Shown here one piece after another: positions 55,333-64,000 of a stretch of 64,000 bases of DNA. Origin of the DNA: Cololabis saira (taxonomy: Eukaryota; Chordata; Actinopteri; Beloniformes; Belonidae); assembly GCF_033807715.1 (NCBI RefSeq), contig NC_084606.1:38276401-38340400 (forward strand). Reading direction: 5' to 3'. A program made the position numbers and the translations under genes. Under the pieces are notes generated by a model, which saw only the letters and a list, made by a program, of their open reading frames with translations, made no database searches and was not told where the DNA came from. Numbering within the stretch: the stretch's first letter is position 1; each line of letters opens with the position of its first letter.

Positions 55333-57005
55333 AATGAGATGAGTATTTTTAATTCATTAGTTCATTTTTAGATACAACAAATTGATGAAACGCATTCATT
55401 GTGGTTGCACTTATTTCTTATTATTTGGTAAATTGTCTTCCCCAATGTTTGACCTTGCTTTAGGATTTTTAAAACATTGCACAACATTACATTGTCTTTT
55501 TCATTCGCTCTTTTATAGAAACACTCATACGTTGTACTTCTTATTATACTGCAAACAAGCACCTTGTGTGCAGGACGTAGTGCTTTGTTTTTACATTCAC
55601 ATACCGGTGAACAAATTATGGGCAATGTGGAAGTTCAGTGTTTTGCCCAAGGCCATCTTGGGCAGGGAATTGAACCATTTATTTCTCTAACGTCATTACA
55701 TCGCTGTGTTGCGAGGGTAAATGGCACACATACCATTTAATGTAATTGCACAATAGGAACGTTACCATTTTATAAACTCCTAAGACTCTACGGTCGAGTA
55801 TTTACTCAGCAAGTAATTAAGTAGCTAAGGACTACGGACTACTCAAAAATGTCAAATAGATTTATGAATTAGTGTAAATATAGCCGGGTTACTCTTCAAA
55901 CAGTCTGAGCGGGTGTGTTGAGTAGCTGGGTAGTGAAAAAAAAATGTGATTCCTTTATTTCTAAGGATGCACAGTCAGGCTGATAAATTATCACCGGATA
56001 TGGGAGGAAAAGTACGTCATTTTTAAATTAAACTCAATAGATAGATCAGATGAGGTCATGAAAATGGCGGACTTGCTTGCGGGTGACCAGCTCTTTTTAA
56101 AACACATAGACATATATACGTAGACGCCGCATCGAGTGTTCTTGCCCGCTGCTGCGATACGTCAACGTCGCCGCCATATTGGATGTTCAAGACTGCGCTA
56201 TAAACTAATACAAGTAAATTGACTTATTTTCATAAAACGCCTTTCTACAAAGAAATGTACGTTTTACGTCTCATTTATTCATTCACACACGCACTAATAT
56301 ACTTGGGAAACAGTTAGGCACCAGATATAATATATTTAATTTTCTCAGATGGCAAAAATAAGAACTTTATGGGAGTAATTCATGTTATATCAGCTATAGA
56401 GAACAAGGTAGTGCCGAAAAACAATATATATCCCCCTCACAAAAATAAGAAACATAGAGAAACATATTTTCTCCTGTTCTCGTGATGCAGGAGTGATGCA
56501 GGAGTGATGCAGGAGTGATGCAGGCGTCCTGAGCGACCACAGGCGGTTTTTGACTTTCGGTGTGAATGCACAATAAGGCAATAATGCAGCATTAATAACA
56601 AAGTCATGGAATTCATAGCACTTAATAATAATCTGAATGTGTTTACCTCACATAAGTCACATCTCTGTTAAACTCTTTTCTTGAGGGATTCACTTTGTTG
56701 ACATGATAAAACGTAAACGTTCCTTTCCCTTTTGGCCTCTCGTTTCCATGGTAACAGTTTTGAGTGGATAAAACGGCCAACATTTGACAACGGCCTTCAG
56801 AGGGAAACGCAACGCGAGTCTTGTCGGTCTGAACTGGAACTTTTCTTTTGGCGACGATGAAGCACGACCACAATGCTGAACCTTTGTGTCATTTTTGTGC
56901 TGCAGCAAATATGCAAAGGAAAAAGTTTTGCGCTTGCTTGGAAAATGTGATTTTAACAGTGGAATTTGTATCTGATACAAATTTTCTTAAACGTCAAACA
57001 CTGGG
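55333..57005. other. No recognisable gene
   Basis: Mostly unique AT-rich sequence. A dispersed repeat at about 56412-56480 is the inverse of 40430-40495. A 12-bp repeat gtgatgcaggag is tandem 3.5 times at 56482-56524. The ORFs here show no recognisable motif. Confidence 0.45.
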
Positions 57006-57355
57006 AGGCCTCGTACACTTTTTTTTTTTTTTTTTTAACAACTTTATTTATCATTTTTCCATATCAAAAACATCGGCATCATTAGTCATGCATTTCTTAC
57101 AAAAGTTGTAACCCCCCCCCCCCTCCCCCTCCAGGTGGCATCCCCACAAACACATCAAAAAACAAAAACAAAAACAAAAAAAAAACAAAAAAAAACAAAA
57201 AGAAAAAAGAAAAAAAGGAAAAAGGACAGACAGGAGAGACTCAAATCTGTGTCGATCATTAAAGTCATAACACCAACATTTTGGACCTTTGGCATAGAGA
57301 TAAAAAAATTCCAACAGTCAGGATATGGGCATTAAAAATATTTTTAGGCAAGAAG

Positions 57356-60300
57356 TTAAGCAAAAGGCAGGCTCTTGACATGATTTATGAACTGTGACCA
57401 GGTTCTGTTATATTTATCCTCCAACCCATGTACTGTATACCTAATTTTTTCCAGAGCCAACCCCAACATCACCTCTCTAATCCAATGAACATACGAAGGA
57501 GGGTTTTTCCCTTTCCAATTCAGCAGTATCAGACGACGAGCATGCAACGATGCAAAGGCAATTGCATTCTTGTGGAGGCGAGACAACATCAGCTCATCAG
57601 AAGCCACACCGAAGATAGCTATCAAAGGGTCAGGTTGCAGCGTTTTGCCAGAAATGGCTGAGAGTGATTGAAAAATTGAAGACCAAAAACCACACAGAGA
57701 TGGGCACGACCAAAACATGTGTCCCAAAGAAACAGGAACATATTGACATCTAGGGCAGTTTGGTACAACATTAGGATACAATTTAGACAGTCTGTCATTA
57801 GAATAATGCAATCTGTGGACAACCTTAAACTGAATCAGGCCATGCCTGATACAGAGAGAAGATGTGTGTATACGCTGTATGGTATTTTTCCAAGTTTCTT
57901 CCGGTATTATCACTCCGACTTCTGCTTCCCATGCCGTTTTGATTTTGTCCCATGTATGAGGGCAGCTATCCAAAATTAATGAATATATTTTTGATATCCC
58001 TTTTTTATTAAATGGATTCACATTGAGGACCAAATACAGTAGGTTTTTAGAAGGTGGGGTTGGATACCCTGGGAAAAACCTAGAGGCAAAACTCCGAACC
58101 TGAAGATATCTGAAGTAATGAGATTTTGGCAAATCATGATCTTCGCATAGAAATTTAAATGATGCAAAGCCCTCGTCAGTGAAAAGATCTTGAAAGTACA
58201 CCAAACCATTTCTGCGCCAAACTGCAAACGCCTGATCTATTTGAGATGGTGCAAAAAGATGATTACACATTATTGGGGAAAAGCTACATATATTCGTCAA
58301 ATGAAAATGTTTTCTGAACTGATTCCAGATCTTAATCGAATTTTGGACCACCAAGTTAGAGTTCAGTTCAGATGCTTTAATATTCAGTGGGAGAGGGGCA
58401 GTTAGGATTGAAATCGGGGAAAATGGGAGCGTAGCTCTCAGTTCCATATCCGCCCAGACCGGACCCTCTTTATCTGCAAACATGGTGATCCAATATGTCA
58501 GCTTAACAATATTAGCTGCCCAGTAGTAAAACAAAAAATTAGGTAAACCTAAGCCACCATCAGATTTAACTCTCTCTAGGCTTGCCTTCTTTATACGTGC
58601 AGGTTTTTTATTCCATATGAACGAGGAGACAAAGCGATCCAGCTGAGCAAAATAAGATTTTGGGAGAAAGATGGGAATCATTTGAAATAAGTAAAGAAAC
58701 CTGGGCATTACAGTCATCTTCACTGCATTTATTCGCCCTGCCAGTGAGAATGGAAGTTTCGACCATCTATCAAAATCCTTTTTAGTACGGTCTAAAATAG
58801 GCCTGAAGTTATGTTGAAAAATAGCCTTAACTGACCCTGCCACTTCTATTCCCAGGTAAGTAAACTTGTCCTGTTCAATTCTAAAGGGCAAATCTTGATA
58901 AGTGATCCGTTTCGCCAGATTGTTCAACGGAAACAGTAAAGATTTCGACAGATTAACTTTGTAACCTGATATGCTACTGAATTTTCGCAGCCAATGGAGA
59001 AGGTAGGGTATGCTCTTAATTGGGTCAGATATTTGCAAAAGCAGATCATCAGCATAAAGCAATGTTTTATGATCTGTTTCACCCCTGGATATACTCTTAA
59101 TCTTGTCATCAGACCTAATAGCAATTGCCAGTGGCTCGATCGCAATGTCAAACAGGAAGGGCGACAGACAGCAACCTTGTCTTGTACCTCTATGAAGCGA
59201 AAAATATTCTGAGATCAGGCCATTTGTCCTGACTGCAGCCACAGGTGTTGAATATAGGACTTTGATCCACCTACAAAAAGTGGGACCCATTCCAAATTTT
59301 TCTAATGCTGCAAAAAGGTAGCTCCATTCGATTCTGTCAAAGGCCTTTTGCGCATCGAGGCTAAGAATAACTTCAGGTTGTACTGTAGAATGGGGAGAAA
59401 ACAACACATTGAATAACCTCCTAATATTAAAAAATGATTGGCGTCCAGGGATGAAGCCTGTTTGGTCCTCATTTATAACGGTGGAAATTATAGGGTCCAA
59501 TCGTTGCGCAAGGGCTTTAGTCAAAATTTTGTAGTCACAGCACAGAAGACTTATTGGCCTGTACGAGCTGCACTGAACCGGGTCCTTATCCTTTTTTAGT
59601 AAAACTGAAATTGTGGCCTGGGTGAGCGTTTGTGGCAACTTTCCATTAACCAAGGATTCATCATAGACTGACTTGAGGACAGGTACGAGTTTCAAGGAAA
59701 ATTCCTTGTAAAACTCTATGGGGAATCCATCTGGACCTGGCGCCCTTCCTGTTTGAGACGACCCAATGGCTCTCGCCACCTCCTCCTGCGACAATGGCTG
59801 CTCCAGACCTGACTGATCATCAGGAGAAAGCCTTGGGATATCGAGTGAATCAAGAAATGAGTAAATCTCAGATGAGCTACCATCTACCTCTGATTGATAT
59901 AGAGTGGAATAATATTGTTTAAACCGATCATTAATGACTCGGGGACTATGGGATATCGAATCTGCGCCTGTATCGATTCCTGGGATCGTTTGCTCAGCCG
60001 ACTGCTGTTTAAGTTGAAGTGCAAGGAGCCTCCCCGCTTTATCTCCATGTTCATAATATACCTGCCTGGATTTAAAGATATTTCTTTCAGCCTTCCATGT
60101 CATAAGTGTATTAAATTCAGTTTGCAACAGTAATTTCTCCTTAAACAGATCTGATGTAGGCGAGAGAGCATAGCGCCTGTCAATGTTTGCAATTTTGTCA
60201 GCCAGCCCTTTAAGTTGTTTGGAGCGCTCCTTATCCCTATGTGCCACATAAGAAATAACTTGGCCCCTAATGTAGGCCTTCATAGACTCCCACAAGACTC

Positions 60301-61177
60301 CCCTCGACACATCCTGAGTGTCATTAGTTTCCAAAAAGAAGTCAATCTGATTGTTGAGAAATGTTTTAAAATGTTTACATAAAAGTAATTGGGGGTCTAG
60401 CCTCCAAGTCCGTTGAGGGGCCACATTGGCTGGAAAAACTAGATCCATCTGCACTGGGCTATGATCTGATAGCACTATGCTGTGATATTTGCTGCTGGAA
60501 ATTAAAGGGAGTAGCTGATTATCAACAATAAAATAATCAATCCTGGAGTAGCTGTGATGAACAGGAGAGAAGAAGGAAAACTGTTTAGTGGTCGGATTTT
60601 TTATCCGCCAGGGGTCTGATAAACCATAAGAATGAAGGAGAGAATTAATAGTCACTGCAGCGGACGAAAGAGTACTGCCTGACCTTGCACTTGACCTGTC
60701 CAGCTGGGCGTGAAGGACACAATTAAAGTCTCCACCTAGAATTAATTTATAGGAATTAAGGTCCGGGAGAATTGAAAAAAAATTAGCAAAGAATTGCGCA
60801 TTGTCCCAATTTGGTCCATAGATATTAGCCAATATCAATGGTGTGTTAAACAGTTTGCCCACTACAACAATATATCTACCATTAACATCTGATATTACCT
60901 CAGAGTGCTCAAATGGAACCCCTTTCCTAATTAGAATTGCTGCTCCCCGGGCTTTATAGTTAAAACGTGAATGATACATTTGACCAATCCACTTGCAACT
61001 TAGTCTTTTTTGGGAGTTAATGTTTAAATGTGTCTCCTGTAGCAATATTACATCAGGTTTTAGTGATTTCAGATGACTAAATATTTTGCTCCGTTTAACC
61101 AAATTATTCAACCCTTTGACATTCCAGCTAATAAAAGAAATTGCTCCTTGTTTATTATTTACCTTATCCAGAATCAC
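57356..61177 (-). CDS. L1 ORF2: endonuclease-reverse transcriptase
   Basis: 1273 residues without a stop. Endonuclease (about 1-240): FISWNVKGLNN, LLQETHL, ANIYGPNWDN, LGGDFNCVLH, RIDYFIV and SDHSPVQMDL contain the expected Asn, Glu, Tyr, Asp-Asn and terminal Asp-His catalytic residues. Reverse transcriptase (about 460-800): GRAPGPDGFPIEFYKEF, SSYRPISLLCCDYKILTKAL, LDAQKAFDRIEWSYL (motif A), RGTRQGCCLSPFLFDIAIEP (motif B) and TLLYADDLLL with YADD at about 707-710. C-terminal cysteine cluster CPRCQYVPVSLGHMFWSC at about 1140-1157 (CX2CX8HX5C). All catalytic positions are present, so the protein could be active. The ATG at 61177 sits 17 codons before the first endonuclease motif, as usual for L1. 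Small + strand ORFs are shadows. Confidence 0.96.
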   Translation of the reverse strand: MILDKVNNKQGAISFISWNVKGLNNLVKRSKIFSHLKSLKPDVILLQETHLNINSQKRLSCKWIGQMYHSRFNYKARGAAILIRKGVPFEHSEVISDVNGRYIVVVGKLFNTPLILANIYGPNWDNAQFFANFFSILPDLNSYKLILGGDFNCVLHAQLDRSSARSGSTLSSAAVTINSLLHSYGLSDPWRIKNPTTKQFSFFSPVHHSYSRIDYFIVDNQLLPLISSSKYHSIVLSDHSPVQMDLVFPANVAPQRTWRLDPQLLLCKHFKTFLNNQIDFFLETNDTQDVSRGVLWESMKAYIRGQVISYVAHRDKERSKQLKGLADKIANIDRRYALSPTSDLFKEKLLLQTEFNTLMTWKAERNIFKSRQVYYEHGDKAGRLLALQLKQQSAEQTIPGIDTGADSISHSPRVINDRFKQYYSTLYQSEVDGSSSEIYSFLDSLDIPRLSPDDQSGLEQPLSQEEVARAIGSSQTGRAPGPDGFPIEFYKEFSLKLVPVLKSVYDESLVNGKLPQTLTQATISVLLKKDKDPVQCSSYRPISLLCCDYKILTKALAQRLDPIISTVINEDQTGFIPGRQSFFNIRRLFNVLFSPHSTVQPEVILSLDAQKAFDRIEWSYLFAALEKFGMGPTFCRWIKVLYSTPVAAVRTNGLISEYFSLHRGTRQGCCLSPFLFDIAIEPLAIAIRSDDKIKSISRGETDHKTLLYADDLLLQISDPIKSIPYLLHWLRKFSSISGYKVNLSKSLLFPLNNLAKRITYQDLPFRIEQDKFTYLGIEVAGSVKAIFQHNFRPILDRTKKDFDRWSKLPFSLAGRINAVKMTVMPRFLYLFQMIPIFLPKSYFAQLDRFVSSFIWNKKPARIKKASLERVKSDGGLGLPNFLFYYWAANIVKLTYWITMFADKEGPVWADMELRATLPFSPISILTAPLPLNIKASELNSNLVVQNSIKIWNQFRKHFHLTNICSFSPIMCNHLFAPSQIDQAFAVWRRNGLVYFQDLFTDEGFASFKFLCEDHDLPKSHYFRYLQVRSFASRFFPGYPTPPSKNLLYLVLNVNPFNKKGISKIYSLILDSCPHTWDKIKTAWEAEVGVIIPEETWKNTIQRIHTSSLCIRHGLIQFKVVHRLHYSNDRLSKLYPNVVPNCPRCQYVPVSLGHMFWSCPSLCGFWSSIFQSLSAISGKTLQPDPLIAIFGVASDELMLSRLHKNAIAFASLHARRLILLNWKGKNPPSYVHWIREVMLGLALEKIRYTVHGLEDKYNRTWSQFINHVKSLPFA

Positions 61178-62051
61178 ATTGCATCAATTTGAAATGAAGC
61201 GGCCCTACATGTTGGTTATATACAAATACTCCAGTGTGTGTTTGAGTCAAACCATAAACCACAAATGAACCCAAAAGACAACTAACAGAAACAAACGAAT
61301 AAACATAGATAAACCCCTTACCATCCTGGACCCCTGGGCTGGTCTTCCCTAAGCCTGAGACTGCCCTAAAAACTCTCCTCTCTCTCCTAGGCATATAACA
61401 CGTCTACACTAACTTCAACTCTTACATGAACACTGCAAAGGCAGAACAAAATGTAATAGGGCTTTCCTCTCAATACTGTTACTGCTGCATGTGTGCTGGC
61501 GCTTATCTGGTCACAGGCTGGTAAAGCTCTTAACACTTACAGTTGGAAGATATCCCCACAAAAAAAATAGTAAAATCAAATAAAATCACTTATAATGGTA
61601 GTGATAAGGGGGTCAAATAAAAATTAGAAAAAATAAATAAAAAAAACAAAACTATTAGGGCTATGTCAAATTGGGACTTAAACTAAGGTGGCAGATGGAA
61701 AGGAAAACAAAAGGAGAATATTAACATTTTTAAACAATATATTCTCCACGCCACGACACCTGCATTAACCCTTCACATATTGCAATGAACTATGCATATC
61801 TATTCAGCATGGGTCCTCAGTCCAGACTCCTTTTTTTTTTTTTTTTTTTTTTTCCTCCCCTCACCCATTTATAATATTAAGAGGACTGAAATATATCACT
61901 CAGCATTGTACATAGTCCAAACGTAAAATGCAACCAACTGCAGTGTGATGACGTTCACCAGTCAAAATATAAAAATATAAGTCAGCATGCAGACTGCAGC
62001 GCAATCAACACGCAGCATGCAGGATACCTGTTACGGCCCTGTGATTCAAAG
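61178..62051 (-). other. L1 inter-ORF spacer
   Basis: About 875 bp between ORF1 stop and ORF2 start, much longer than the few tens of bases typical of mammalian L1. Contains a poly(A/T) run at about 61831-61853 (T on + strand). No conserved ORF seen. Confidence 0.6.
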
Positions 62052-62968
62052 TCACTCTCCTCCCGTCTCCCGTGTGCGTAATTTGGCCTCGATGTAGTGC
62101 TTTGCCTTGATCGGGTCTTCAAAAGATACCTGCTCGCCAGCTGGAGTCGTGATCTTCAGTGTGGCCGGATACAGGAGACCGTATTTCACGTCCGCGCACC
62201 GGCGGAGCAATCCCCGCACCTCGGTAAAGGCAGCTCTCTTTTTTCTGACAGCAGCCGAGTAATCCGGGTAAATGTAGAAACGCTTGCCTTTATGAGTGAT
62301 GGGACCCGCACTCATAGCCTTCCGCAGGACATCCACTTTCTCCTGGAAGTAGTGGAACTTGATAATTACTGCCCGCGGAGCGTCCCCATCCTTCGGTCTC
62401 GGCTGCAGGCTTCTGTGCGCCCGGTCAAGTGTCGGCGCGTAGTCGAGGGCCAGCGCTTCCTTCAGCAATTCAGCCATGGCTTTCTCCGGTCGTATGTTTC
62501 CAAACCCCTCTTCCACTCCGAGTAGTCTGCAGTTATCTCGCCGCTGCCGGGACTCCAAATCTTCTGTCTTATCTGTCAGCCGGGTGACTTGCGTAGTTAA
62601 CATTTCAACTTTAGTTTCAAGTGCTACAACCCGGTTAGAACAGCCATTCGCTTCCTCCTCAAGATCACCAATGCGGGTTGAGAATGCGGCGTTTTCTTTT
62701 CGAACTTCTTCAATCACCTTCGCAAACTCTGCGCGCACATTCAGGATTTCTGACCTTAAATCAACCGCCAAGTTGTTGTTTTCTTGTGCAGTTTATCCGC
62801 AGCTTCCATCACAGATGAGTCGATCTTCGTTACCACACTACGCTCCGTTTGTTGTATGGCTGCCATGATTGTGTTGAGATCCGACCCCGACCCCGCTTCA
62901 GCGGCTGGATCCACATCAAGCGAGCCTGAGGCTTCAGGGCCTGGCTTCGGCTTTGGCAATTTGGGCAT
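62052..62968 (-). pseudogene. L1 ORF1, split by a one-base frameshift
   Basis: Two overlapping frames. 62968-62756 starts MPKLPKPKPGPEASGSLDV, a disordered N-terminus, and ends KLHKKTTTWRLI. 62771-62052 continues with VDLRSEILNVRAEFAKVIEE, then a coiled coil (RVVALETKVEMLTTQVTRL), ESRQRRDNCRLLGV leading the RRM-like domain (PRAVIIKFHYFQEKVDVLRK) and the C-terminal domain (KGKRFYIYPDYSAAVRKKRA). The frames meet in an A/C-rich run at about 62771-62782 (complement of agttgttgttttcttg), where one base appears to be missing. Rejoined length would be about 305 residues, normal for a nucleic-acid chaperone ORF1p. The break makes autonomous cis mobilisation unlikely unless it is a sequencing error. 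Confidence 0.87.
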
Positions 62969-63154
62969 TTTGAACAGCCTCGAATTTAAAAAAAACTGCT
63001 AATCCGAGGCACTTTGTAATTTAGAGACACGTTCGCACCGAGAAGGCCGAGTAGAAGAGGAGAAATATTAAATAAATGTTCGCACTAAGCAGAGCTCACA
63101 AAAACACGTCCTCACATGTCGCTGCTCAGCTGCGCCCCAGGCCTCGTACACTTT

Positions 63155-63290
63155 AAAGCCTGATTTAAGGTTCTGCGTTAAACCAACGCAGAGCCTACGC
63201 CGTTGCCGTGACGCCGTTGCCGGATATGTCTGGATATGTACTTAAGTACAGTACTCAAGTAAATTTACTCCGTTACTGTCCACCACTGCA
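63155..63290. repeat. Fragments of two dispersed repeats including a hAT end
   Basis: 63155-63225 (aaagcctgatttaaggttct; ttaaaccaacgcagagccta) resembles ggctgatttatggttccgtc at about 45205. 63225-63288 ends ttactccgttactgtccacc plus actg, the terminal sequence of the hAT family whose relative starts at 19674; its partner end is not in this window. Confidence 0.55.
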
Positions 63291-64000
63291 TTTAAGAACA
63301 TAAATTGCTGGACAAAAGTTTTTCAATTATATCAACAGCGTTAAAACTATTCATATTTGTAAAATTTGGTTAATTTGAAAGGTTTTAAACATAAAATAAT
63401 GCCATAGTATTTTATCTTGAATTTCTTATCATTAAAAGGCCATTTTTTAATAGTTTTCTTAGTCTGTTCATTTGCACGGACGGGTGCACCACCTGACATT
63501 TTGGGGGTTTGAGATGCCAAAATGTAAAATAATATATATTATTTGAATGTACCTAAAAGGTATTCAAACTAAATAGGTTTTATAGAATAAAGTGATATAT
63601 GTCATAAATTGATTAAAATTATTTTAAAAGGAAATAATGCACCCGGACACAAAAATATGCATGTCATGTCATTGACCCACCTGTATACTAAAACGAAGAA
63701 TGTTTTTTTTTTTTTTATGTAAATTGCTGACTGTTTTAATATTTATCAATTTATCAAAAGGGTTTAAAAAGCTCTCCAAAGTCCTGACGCACTTTGGTTT
63801 ATTATGATTTAAAAGCTGTCTTGGTCAGCAGTTTTTATCAGCAGAATCAGCTTGCAGCGCTGTATTTCCCTGGCAGTGCCGGCCCGGCCCAGAGCAGCGT
63901 AAGGGCCGTCCCCAGAGTCCAGAGGAATCTCAGCACCATGATTTCACATTTCCTGAAAGCTGGTATTTTTAAGCAGGTGGCAGAAATGCTGGTGCTCAAC
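63291..64000. other. No firm gene
   Basis: AT-rich to about 63800, then a GC-rich 110 bp containing a small - strand ORF (63939-63847). Nothing else recognised. Confidence 0.4.
63847..63939 (-). CDS. Possible short signal-peptide ORF
   Basis: Thirty codons MVLRFLWTLGTALTLLWAGP, then ALPGKYSAAS and TGA. The sequence has a classical signal peptide layout with a cleavage-like AGPALPG. No GT donor occurs between the ATG and the stop, so it is not an obvious first exon of a longer gene on this strand. May be chance, a decayed exon or the first exon of a gene with a sequence error. Confidence 0.22.
   Translation of the reverse strand: MVLRFLWTLGTALTLLWAGPALPGKYSAAS

Larger units (their letters stand above)
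57022..63138 (-). mobile_element. Near full-length L1 LINE
   Basis: A perfect 16-bp duplication aggcctcgtacacttt flanks the element (57006-57021 and 63139-63154). The 3' end on the - strand is a poly(A) seen here as a T run at about 57022-57036. Order on the - strand: 5' UTR of about 170 bp, ORF1 (62968-62052), a spacer of about 875 bp, ORF2 (61177-57356), 3' UTR of about 320 bp with a G-rich tract (complement of ccccccccccctccccctcc). Length 6117 bp. Teleost L1 of the Swimmer-like group by overall architecture (inference). Confidence 0.96.

Overview
This window is vertebrate nuclear DNA, almost certainly from a teleost fish. The signs are TA-flanked Tc1/mariner elements, L2 LINE tails ending in (ATTGAA)n, a near-complete L1, BEL/Pao pol sequence, TTAA-flanked piggyBac-type elements, many hAT elements with 8-bp target duplications, tRNA-headed SINEs and intron-containing host exons. 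There are no bacterial operons, CRISPR arrays or rRNA. Two pieces of host gene are supported. One is two exons of a MADF/Myb-SANT-like coiled-coil protein (4567-4654 and 7751-8383, + strand). The other is a probable first coding exon with a signal peptide (51567-51696, + strand).

Layout. 1-4.5 kb: nested transposon debris (a palindromic MITE carrying two insertions, a TTAA element filled with CCTT repeat, a GC-rich cruciform MITE and a SINE). 4.5-8.4 kb: the host gene, whose intron holds a 39-bp minisatellite, a TTAA/GGAA element and a Tc1 element whose transposase is broken by a 42-bp L2 tail. 8.4-10.3 kb: MITE, repeat, hAT and TTAA MITE nested together. 10.7-12.7 kb: a 43/45-bp satellite with a 743-bp higher-order period. 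13-19.5 kb: LINE debris, a hAT MITE, a 22-bp minisatellite open in all three + frames, and a PIF/Harbinger remnant with a Myb-like ORF. 19.7-27.2 kb: two composite hAT elements, one carrying an L2 with a long RT ORF, the other a decayed LINE that itself holds a 698-bp insertion. 27.9-33.0 kb: a TIR element carrying a truncated BEL/Pao pol. 33.9-35.2 kb: the same satellite as at 10.7 kb but in inverse orientation. 35-51.4 kb: GGAA and GTAAT arrays, retroposed segments with 15- and 17-bp TSDs, piggyBac-like and hAT MITEs, an LTR-like block and a large fold-back repeat. 51.4-57 kb: the host first exon followed by intronic TEs. 57.0-63.1 kb: a 6.1-kb L1 on the - strand with a perfect 16-bp TSD, an open ORF2 and an ORF1 split by a frameshift.

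Most long ORFs in simple-repeat tracts are not genes. The observations most worth following are: the inverted satellite pair and its higher-order repeat; the host intron with a GC donor abutting a minisatellite that copies the exon edge, plus tandem acceptor copies split by Tc1; the recurrent GGAA expansions inside TTAA elements; the perfect 104-bp fold-back; and the young L1. I see no convincing new enzymatic or defence system. Element family names are recognised from motifs, TIRs and TSD lengths only; no database search was done.
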